DNA from: Parashewanella sp965200795
GTDB lineage: Bacteria > Pseudomonadota > Gammaproteobacteria > Enterobacterales > Shewanellaceae
DNA length: 64,000 nt
Reading direction: 5' to 3'
NCBI GenBank assembly: GCA_965200795.1
Contig: CBDAVB010000042.1
Coordinates: forward strand, 1-64,000
The notes beneath the pieces were generated by a model. That model saw nothing but the letters and a program-made list of their open reading frames with translations, did no database searches and was not told where the DNA came from. Within the stretch, counting starts at the first letter, position 1. Each line of letters opens with the position of its first letter. Below, piece by piece: positions 57,402 to 64,000 of this stretch. A program made the translations under genes and the position numbers.

Positions 57402-57544
57402 CATAAGTACTCAGTCAAATGTAATCGAATATTTTTCTTGCTGAAACGCTTATTATGAGTGACTTCTTGAGAAAAAAGCATTTGGCTAGATACTTACCTG
57501 CGAACGCAGGATGAAATACGACAGTTGTGTATGTCGGTCATCCG
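57402..57544. repeat. dispersed intergenic repeat, copy B
   Basis: 57411-57497 aligns with the reverse complement of 30429-30513 (perfect over 29 bp). The core TGAAATACGACAGTTGTGTA (57512) is shared with copies C, D and E. Confidence 0.65.
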
Positions 57545-57568
57545 GAGACTTTGATCCAAATTAACCTA

Positions 57569-58598
57569 GGCTCTTATTGGATTCCAGACTGCTAGCATAC
57601 CAGCAGCTCGATTAATGGTTCGAGCAGTCCTTTTCCTCGTAGCCCTACATTATGCACAAACTCAAAAAAGCCAAGATAAAGTGGTAGTTTTTCCTGTGAT
57701 AAACCACGGTGAGGCCTCAGCCAACTCCTGAGTAATGACCAGAAACCTTCTATCGTATTGACGTGTACCTCATAAATTCCGTCACCATCATCATCCCTTG
57801 CGTACTCGTGTTTCCCGTGACAAACGCTCTTGTGCTTGTAGCCCCAATCTTCGAGGGAGTCATAGATATTGTACTCATCTGTATATACCGTTGAACCAGA
57901 CTTCACTAACTTCTCAATGATCGGTTTGATTGTAACTTTTTGAACGTTCTCAAGCAGGCTTATTGCAACTTCCCCACCTCGCTTGATCATACCGAATACT
58001 GGTGGTTTTTCTGAAGCCATTGTTCCTCTGCCGGGAGCACCTTTAAGTCTTCTTTTTCTTGGCTTTCGCTTCAGATTTTTTTACGGCCTCTGGATATCCT
58101 TTATGGCCAGCAACCACATACATTTCATCAAATTCAACTTCACCTTCAAGGATGGCTTTAGGTTTGCAATCGACTACACCAGAGCGGAGTACACTTGTCA
58201 TTTCATGCACATCTGAGGCGTTCAAATCTAACTCTTTAGCTATTTGATTATTGGATAAATTTAACCCCATAAAATACAAACAGGTTATCCAAATTTTTAG
58301 TGGTTGGTGATGCCCTGAAAATACTGTCGCGGTGAGATCATCGAAGTAACGATCACAGCCTTTGCATTGGTAATGCTGGCAGTCTTTCTGACTTGAGTCG
58401 TGACCGTTTTTCTTGATGGAATCTGAGTGACAATGAGGGCAACTAATGCCATTAGGCCACCTTAACTGACGTACAGTTTCAAAACATTTAACATTGCTAA
58501 TCAAGTCTGTGATTTTGAGAACTTCCATCTTCAGTAGTGCTATGAAAATGAATAGGTAGCCTTAGTCTATCAAAGCAGTCTGGAATCTTAAAAGAGCC
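57569..58598. mobile_element. IS1595 family element nested in an IS630 element
   Basis: Terminal inverted repeats of 24 bp at 57569-57592 and 58575-58598 agree at 21 positions (both end in ATTCCAGACTGC inward). The right end abuts the 3' part of an IS630 transposase reading frame, so it jumped into that element. No matching 8-bp target duplication is seen; only TA is shared. Confidence 0.75.
57592..58528 (-). pseudogene. IS1595 (ISXO2-like) transposase, frameshifted
   Basis: The N-terminal part (58043-58528) has a zinc ribbon (CPHCHSDS and CKGCDRYF) and the DDE start 'EGEVEFDEMYVVAGHKGY'. The C-terminal part (57592-58020) has 'VYTDEYNIYDSL' (second Asp) and 'HVNTIEGFWSLLRSWLRPHRG' (His/Asn and Glu). 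The two frames meet at an A-rich run (AAGAAAAAGAAG, about 58045-58056): one stops at TAA while the other continues RLKGAPGRGTMASEKPPVFG. A 1-nt indel is the simplest reading. Confidence 0.85.
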
Positions 58599-59580
58599 TA
58601 ATTCATTATGCAGGTCTCTAATTCCGCTACTGATGTGCGCACCCCTCGTTTGAGTTGCTTTTCCGTAAGCAGACCAAAAAAACGTTCGACTAAATTTAGC
58701 CGGGAGGAACTTGTCGGAATAAAGTGCAAATGAACACGTTTGTTTCTTTTAACCGGTTCCTGACCTTTTCATGTTTACGGGTGGCGTAATTGTCAACGAT
58801 TAAGTGCAGCTCAAGCTCTTTATCCGTCTGCTTTTCAACGGTTTTCAGAAAAGACAGAAATTCTTGATGTCGATGTTTTTTCATGCATTCGCCGATCACT
58901 TTTCCTGTGGCGACATCCAGCGCCGCAAACAGCGTACTGGTTCCGTGACGCTTATAATCATGGGTCATGGTTTCACAGCGGCCTTTTTTAATCGGGAGTC
59001 CGGGCTGTGTTCTGTCTGATGCCTGAACAGAGCTTTTTTCATCCGCGCGGAGTACTAATGCATTTTCCGGCGGTGACATATACAAGCCGACCACATCCCT
59101 GAGTTTTTCCTCAAAACGGGGATCGTTACTGACCTTAAAAGTTTTATGCGGACGGGGTTTTAAACCGACTTCCCGCCATGTTCTTTGAACTAAAGAAGGT
59201 GAAATTCCCGTATATTTAGCTAATGTCCGTGTTGACCGGTGAGTGGCGTTGCCGGGTTTTTCAGTGGTGGTGATTCGGATGATCTGGGCTCGGATCTCTT
59301 GTTGTTTTTGCGTATTTTTACCACCATGATTAGCACCGCGGGGTCTGTCTTTCTTGATGCTTTCTATCCCTTCGGAAACAAAACGATTTCTCCATGCCAG
59401 GCCGTATTTAATGTTGATCCCGAGCTGTTCCGCGATTTTATAGTTTGGTGTATTGTCAGCCGCGAGTAAGATGATTCGGGAGCGCTGAACAAGGCGAACA
59501 GGGGTGGTTCTGCTCCTGACGAATTTTTCCGGTTGCTGACGGATTTCCGGGGTTAAATCAACAGTAATTTGAGCTGGCAT
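58599..59580 (-). pseudogene. IS630 family transposase, frameshifted and truncated
   Basis: 294 codons are intact from MPAQITVDLTPEIRQQ: helix-turn-helix (KIAEQLGINIKYGLAWRNRF), 'LRADEKSSVQASDRTQPGLP' (first Asp) and 'LHLIVDNYATRKHEKV' (second Asp). It then leaves the family frame (..FICTLFRQVPPG stop). The proper continuation, FIPTSSSRLNLVERFFGLLT with the final Glu, is found in the next frame down to 58599, where the IS1595 element begins. Inactive. Confidence 0.85.
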
Positions 59581-59658
59581 GTTATTTTATAATATCAATT
59601 TAAATCAATTAGTTATTTTAACAAACTCTGTTTAATAAATCAATTTAAATCACTACAC

Positions 59659-59840
59659 TAGTACTCCGTCCAATTGCATTTGTTAGCTTCTGCCTTGAAC
59701 CCGCAGGGTGATTCGTAAAGCGGCCATCCGGCGGCGTTAGATTTGATTGACGTAGAATAGCTACGCCCGCGTAAATCTGCCTTGCTTATGACCGCCTTAC
59801 GAACCACTGCAAACATCAAATGCAACTGGACGGAGCACTA
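59659..59840. repeat. 182-bp MITE-like element
   Basis: 24-bp terminal inverted repeats (59659-59682 and 59817-59840; outermost TAGTRCTCCGTCCA, 22 of 24 paired). The pairing continues inward (ATTCGTAAAGCGGCCAT against ATGACCGCCTTACGAA), so almost the whole element can fold. No coding capacity. Confidence 0.75.
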
Positions 59841-59842
59841 GC

Positions 59843-59963
59843 CTCATGACTGGCCTTTACTTTTAGCTCGAAGAATGCCCAATCCCTGTAACCATAAGCA
59901 ATTTTTACAATGGTCTTGAGGCGGTTATTCACTCCCTCTACTTTGCCGCTTGTCATTTGTTCA
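59843..59963 (-). pseudogene. ISL3 family transposase C-terminal fragment
   Basis: Minus strand reads MTSGKVEGVNNRLKTIVKIA then YGYRDWAFFELKV. This matches the ISL3 end (SG.VEG.NN..K..KR.AYGYR....F.L). About 40 codons only. Confidence 0.75.
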
Positions 59964-60086
59964 TCCACCTAGGAAATTCCTCCTGAGAGGTGCATCTTAA
60001 CCTCTGAGAGTTTAATTGCCCGCCCTTGGGGCGAGCATCTTCTTTTGTGTATCGGGATGATACCCCGCCGCTCGCGGCGGAATTGT
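59964..60086. other. short intergenic stretch with GC stems
   Basis: CGCCGC/GCGGCG stem near 60067-60080 and GCCCGCCC/GGGGCGAGC near 60018-60031. No gene. Confidence 0.35.
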
Positions 60087-60341
60087 TCATTTTTCTAACG
60101 TTGCTGGATAGTTATTCGAAGGTTTCGCTTTTTGTAATTGTTCATTTAAGCGCTCGGCTGCCCCCTGTGTGTGCTTCAGCTCATGAGTGTATTTTTTTAA
60201 CCAGATCTGCCTCTGGTTTTGCTTTGTTTTTCCTGAAAAAAGCGCTTCTGCCGCCTCGGCAACATATTCAGAAACATGAAAGTTATCTAAAATACTCTCT
60301 CTTATAAATGTCTCTAAAAATTTCCAATTAGCTACTGAATT
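60087..60341 (-). pseudogene. transposase-like remnant
   Basis: An open minus-strand stretch without a start codon reads ESILDNFHVSEYVAEAAEAL ... QIWLKKYTHELKHTQGAAER to a TGA at 60087. The 'D.FHV.EY...AA.AL' text and following helical part resemble ISKra4-type transposases. Only about 80 codons remain; the family assignment is tentative. Confidence 0.5.
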
Positions 60342-60596
60342 TTAATCATTACTATGTGATATTCATAAGATAGTAATAATAAAGCTAAAATAGTCTACGA
60401 CCAATTTATTGAAGATGTAATATGATGTAAACGAGTTTACTTCAAATAATTTAGATATAGGGATGGGATTAGTGGCTGCTTCACTTTAAAAAGTGAATAA
60501 CAGCTTCAAATTCATTTAGACATCTAATCTTACGTAAGATACAAATTGAAATAATTTATTTTTAATCTATGAAATCAAGTCAATAGGTGGTGACAG
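60342..60596. other. upstream region of the unknown coiled-coil gene
   Basis: Very AT-rich; no gene. Probably contains the promoter of the gene at 60597, but no confident boxes. Confidence 0.35.
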
Positions 60597-61259
60597 ATGG
60601 CTATACTAACTAATCAACCTCAAGGTTCCGATCAAACAGCTTATTCTGTTTACGTTTTAAGCGTTAACGAATTTAAATATGATACTAAGCAAGATGTAAT
60701 ACAAGGCAGTTTTTTGATTCGATATGGTGAAAATAAAGAAAAACATTTTGTTGTATTAAATAGCGAGGACGGACTGACGGCGATGTTCAAAGCAAACGAC
60801 AGCTTTCATAACGAAGATTTTTCTTTGGAAGGGGAAAACTTAGCTCAAAAACACACAGAAAATCAATTAACAGAAAAAACATTAATATCTGAATTGTCCA
60901 TGCAAGCCGTTAAGAAGGAACCAAAAGCTGAAGTTACAACTCATGATTCAGATGCGAGTTCCTCTAAAGAGTCTGAAGAAGATACTCCCGATGGAAATGT
61001 GCTAGCAGCAGTTAGTCATAGCAAAGGCAAAGGCACAGGCAAAGGCACAGGCACTTATTGCCAAGTTAAACCTATGCATTTCTTACGCGAACTCACTATG
61101 GAGAATGAGGAATTAAAAGAAAAGCTAGCTGACGCTAAACATGAAAATACCATACAAAACAAGCTTGTACAAGATCTACAATCACAGCTTTCACAATATA
61201 TGACACAGGATGAAATGGATAAGTTTGGTCAAGATCCATTTGTTGTGTCAAAGACATAG
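60597..61259 (+). CDS. unknown protein with acidic linker and C-terminal coiled coil
   Basis: 220 residues, GGTGG 7 nt before the ATG. I do not recognise the family. N-terminal part (10-75) is a mix of strands ('YSVYVLSVNEFKYDTKQDVI', then 'GSFLIRYGENKEKHFVVLN'). Residues 105-135 are acidic and Ser-rich. A short Lys/Gly/Thr repeat follows (KGKGTGKGTGTY, about 143-154). Residues 165-205 form a likely coiled coil (ELTMENEELKEKLADAKHEN). No signal peptide or membrane helix. It lies between IS remnants and converges with the ankyrin gene, and it could be a host-directed protein; that is a guess from context only. Confidence 0.6.
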   Translation: MAILTNQPQGSDQTAYSVYVLSVNEFKYDTKQDVIQGSFLIRYGENKEKHFVVLNSEDGLTAMFKANDSFHNEDFSLEGENLAQKHTENQLTEKTLISELSMQAVKKEPKAEVTTHDSDASSSKESEEDTPDGNVLAAVSHSKGKGTGKGTGTYCQVKPMHFLRELTMENEELKEKLADAKHENTIQNKLVQDLQSQLSQYMTQDEMDKFGQDPFVVSKT

Positions 61260-61517
61260 ATGAAGCACAACTGCGCGACATCAATATCGAGCTGGGTTAT
61301 TTTCTTTGTCTGGTTCTTTTAGCTTTGCCATATTTTTCTATTGCATAAAAGTTATCACAGCCATAAATGACAGCGCATAAGGTTATGGTAATAATGTTTA
61401 CTAGAAGATGGTGCTGAGTTCGCTTTATACGTCGTTCTTTTGGCTTAACTGCATAGGATCGTATTCGATCTGATGCAATTAGACTTGTGATTTGTTTTCT
61501 TGGTGCAAAGCTGGAAT

Positions 61518-63023
61518 TCAGGATTGATAACTTTGTCCGTTCGGGGGGAAAGGGAGAAGGACTTTCCTTGTACGGGGTGTAAAGAGAGTCTCTGAATTTG
61601 GTTTCGAATCGTGGATGATTTTTGCGATTTCATTATGGCCGTTATTAGCGGCTAAATTGTACGCTGTGCAGCCGCAATTGTTTATAACGTCATTGGCACC
61701 ATTTCGGAGCAGGAGTGTTACTACTTCGACATGGCCGTTCTTAGCGGCTGTGTGGAGCGCTGTGCAGCCTTGATAACTTTCAAAATTGACATAGGCGTCA
61801 TTTTGGATCAGGAGTTTTACTACTTCGATACGGCCTTTTCTACTGGCTACGTGTAGCGCCGTATGGAGGAGATTATTTTTAACATCGACACCGGCGTCCT
61901 TTTTGAGCAGGAGTTTTACTATTTCGATATGGCCTTTACTGGCGGCTAAGATGAGGGCGGTGTTGCCGTAATTGTTCTTAAGATCGACCATGGCGTGCTT
62001 TTCGAGCAGGAGTTTTACTATTTCGGTATGACCCTCAACAGCGGCTGAGATAAGGGGAGTAAAGCCTCCTTTGTCCTTGACGTTCATGTCGACAGGGGGG
62101 GATGCGGCGAGCAGGAGTTCTACTATTCGGGTATAGCCGTGCTTAGAGGCTGAGTTGAGCGCTGTGAAGTCTTCTTTGCCTATGGTGTTGATGTCGGCGC
62201 CCTTGTTGAGCAGGAGTTCTACTATTTCGGTATAACCTTTATTAGCGGCTGTGAGGAGCGCCGTGAAGCGGAGTTTATTTTTAACATTGACCCTGGCGCC
62301 ATTTTCGAGCAGGAGTTTTACTATTTTGGTATAACCTTTATAAGCGGCTGAGTTGAGGGCGGTGTTGCCGAGATTATTCATAAGATTGACCTTGGCGCCC
62401 TTTTTGAGCAGGAGTTCTACTGTTTCAATATGGCCGTTTATAACGGCTGAGCTTAACGGTGTTAAGTCGTTTCCGGCCACGGCATTGACGTCGGCGCCAT
62501 ATTCGAGCAGAAGTTCTGCTATTTTGGTATAACCTTTATTAGCGGCTGTGTGGAGCGCCGTGAAGCGGAGATTATTTTTAACATTGACCCTGGCGCCATT
62601 TTCGAGCAGGAGTTTTACTATTTCGGTATAACCTTTATAAGCGGCTGAGATGAGGGCTGTGTAGTCGTGATTATTCTGGAAATTGACGTCGGCACCCGCT
62701 TCGAGAAGGTGTTTCACCTCATCAGTCTTGCCTTCACCGGCGGCTGAAATAAGCTTTATGTTTGTTTGTTTTTGGTCAGATTGCTCCTGCAGTAATATTC
62801 CCAGGAAACTTTTGTGACAATCGAGATTACCGTAATTTCCCCAAATATTGAATTGTTTTTCATCGGTGTCAATAAAACCATTAATATCTGGATCCTCTGT
62901 CGTATTCGGATTAAATCGATAAGTTCTCTCATTTAATATCGTTTGGTTTACGGGGGGCTTTGAGATTGAGTAGCTTGAATAGTCAAGTTGTGTTTCAGCC
63001 GGCTTTTTTGTTGATGTTGTCAA
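61518..63023 (-). CDS. ankyrin repeat protein, 12 repeats
   Basis: 501 residues. After a 90-residue polar N-terminus there are 12 ankyrin repeats (about 90-480) of the form 'FTAL..AA.KGYTEIVKLLLENGA.VN.KNN'. Repeats 2-3 and 5-6 are nearly identical also at the DNA level (62218-62360 against 62516-62658), which shows a recent three-repeat duplication. No signal peptide, membrane helix or catalytic domain is visible. Large ankyrin proteins are common effectors of host-associated gammaproteobacteria, but many have no known partner. Upstream bases hold no strong ribosome-binding site (ACAA before ATG). Confidence 0.9.
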   Translation of the reverse strand: MTTSTKKPAETQLDYSSYSISKPPVNQTILNERTYRFNPNTTEDPDINGFIDTDEKQFNIWGNYGNLDCHKSFLGILLQEQSDQKQTNIKLISAAGEGKTDEVKHLLEAGADVNFQNNHDYTALISAAYKGYTEIVKLLLENGARVNVKNNLRFTALHTAANKGYTKIAELLLEYGADVNAVAGNDLTPLSSAVINGHIETVELLLKKGAKVNLMNNLGNTALNSAAYKGYTKIVKLLLENGARVNVKNKLRFTALLTAANKGYTEIVELLLNKGADINTIGKEDFTALNSASKHGYTRIVELLLAASPPVDMNVKDKGGFTPLISAAVEGHTEIVKLLLEKHAMVDLKNNYGNTALILAASKGHIEIVKLLLKKDAGVDVKNNLLHTALHVASRKGRIEVVKLLIQNDAYVNFESYQGCTALHTAAKNGHVEVVTLLLRNGANDVINNCGCTAYNLAANNGHNEIAKIIHDSKPNSETLFTPRTRKVLLPFPPNGQSYQS

Positions 63024-63289
63024 ATTAGTTAAACCATTTTTCTTTTGAGATTAACTTATAAAAGTACATGAAATTTAAAATTCTCTATATTACATGATCA
63101 AAATTTAATCATGTTTTGTATTGTAAAATGAGCATGTAAAGGTAAAGGAATAGGTATCTGCACAGGGCGAACATAATTCAACCACTCATTACTTTTACTT
63201 AATTTCTGCGGAACTTTTTTGAAAAGTGATGATCAGATCAGCAAATCACTATGATTATTTTTGATAAAAATGGACATATTCGCTGAAAA
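63024..63289. other. upstream region of the ankyrin gene
   Basis: AT-rich and without a gene; presumably holds the ankyrin gene promoter on the minus strand. No box called. Confidence 0.35.
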
Positions 63290-63593
63290 TAACTTATCTT
63301 GCTTCCTTTGAACCACGGCTTAGAAATCGATTCGAAAATTTGATTAAAGAAAGTTTGAACGCGGCTTCCAAATTAGCTCAAGGAGTAAAAACACTCTCGC
63401 ATCATCATACGGCCTGGGCTAACACGCAAGCGACACGGCGTTTTTTGAGTAATGAAAACGTCACTTTTCCTCAGCTCAGTCTGCCACTGAATCAGGCTGC
63501 AAGACAGGTGTTATCAGCAACTGACGCATCATATGGATTAGCGGCTCACGACCGGTGACGAAACAACTATCTCGGGCATGACAGCAAAGCGGT
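63290..63593 (+). pseudogene. transposase N-terminal fragment (IS4-type)
   Basis: Reads ITYLASFEPRLRNRFENLIK, then 'ATRRFLSNENVTFPQLSLPL' and ASYGLAAHD, then in another frame NNYLGHDSKA. This is the start of a DDE transposase whose 'HDWS.L.YLGHDSK' region holds a catalytic Asp. It has no start codon, a frameshift, and ends abruptly at about 63593 against another IS fragment. Confidence 0.65.
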
Positions 63594-63916
63594 ATAAAGA
63601 TGCAGTTTTCTCCAATTCAAAGCTTCACGGTTGAGTAAATCATAAAGCACATCTTTCTTGCCAGAAGAAAAGCTGAGTAGTGACTCTTTAGCAAACATAG
63701 ATATGGTATCAACTTTCAACCAAACCCAAAGCATCAGCAAATAAACGACTTCGGTTGCTTCAATAATACCCGAACGTTGACTGAAACCGCAAGATGTGAG
63801 CATTGAAACAAAGCCGAGCTGTTTCCATGATGTACAGTACTGAACGAATTATCAATTTGAATGCCAGAACGCTGTAAAAAATTAGAAGTAAGTGATGGAA
63901 GCGAAAGTAATTTCAT
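63594..63916 (-). pseudogene. IS4-type transposase N-terminal fragment, frameshifted
   Basis: From MKLLSLPSLTSNFLQRSG (63916) the frame shifts by one near 63830 and continues KQLGFVSMLTSCGFSQRSGI then 'IEATEVVYLLMLWVWLKVDT' and DVLYDLLNREALNWRKLHLY. It is cut at about 63594, head-on against the fragment at 63290-63593. A different element from that one. Confidence 0.7.
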
Positions 63917-64000
63917 GTCAGTATTTGTCTGAGAGTTGGTGTGTTTTAGTTTTTGTCTAAGCAACAAGATTACAACCCGCCAGCTTTTAAATTTCTTTAT

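Noticed and set aside
60026..60307. 93-codon plus-strand frame
   Set aside because: It is the opposite strand of a transposase-like remnant and has no ribosome-binding site.

Overview
The window is a piece of a gammaproteobacterial chromosome of low GC content. The core gene neighbourhoods (rlmKL-uup, pyrD-zapC, msrC-proQ-prc, pheST-ihfA, speA/speB) and the presence of ZapC and YebG point to the enteric/vibrio/alteromonad side of the class. I cannot name a genus from sequence alone. Two traits suggest a host-associated (amoeba or animal) life: eukaryote-like proteins (an F-box protein and a 12-repeat ankyrin protein) and a heavy load of broken insertion sequences.

Layout. 1-6048: minus-strand operon rlmKL, glutaredoxin-like gene, uup, and a secreted DUF3466 protein cut by the window edge. 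6230-6464: two identical initiator tRNA genes behind a strong promoter. 6814-10652: POT peptide transporter, zapC, pyrD. 10882-15729: the large NAD-dependent glutamate dehydrogenase. 16127-22967: a four-gene envelope cluster (DUF1302 outer-membrane protein, DUF1329, YCF48-like, MMPL/RND transporter) with an operator-like palindrome upstream. 23284-26150: pepN and DUF2835. 26226-29040: proQ-prc. 29303-30061: yebG-msrC behind a LexA-type SOS box. 30788-34471: pheS-pheT-ihfA. 34918-36297: a chemoreceptor. 36352-45872: an accessory island with remnants of IS66, IS3, IS4-like, IS982 and IS5 elements, an F-box protein gene with a probable frameshift, and a curli pore gene (csgG) destroyed by an IS5 insertion. 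A CsgD-like LuxR regulator follows at 46026. 46924-55022: sppA, pdxH, then speA, a eukaryote-type AdoMet decarboxylase and speB (polyamine synthesis), and a CvfB-like S1 protein. 55329-57246: a two-gene module of a Cre-like tyrosine recombinase and a ribbon-helix-helix protein, with operator-like and lox-like palindromes upstream. 57402-64000: a second IS graveyard (IS1595 nested in IS630, a 182-bp MITE, ISL3 and other remnants) surrounding an unknown coiled-coil protein and the ankyrin protein.

Working together: agmatine made by SpeA is split to putrescine by SpeB, while the AdoMet decarboxylase would supply the aminopropyl donor for spermidine. The DUF1302/DUF1329/YCF48/MMPL genes look like one envelope transport system. 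YebG and MsrC appear co-transcribed under SOS control. A family of degenerate non-coding repeats sits in at least five intergenic spaces. The most unusual items are the recombinase module with its palindromes, the frameshifted F-box/Smr-like protein, the IS-killed csgG next to an intact CsgD-like gene, and the eukaryote-type AdoMet decarboxylase.
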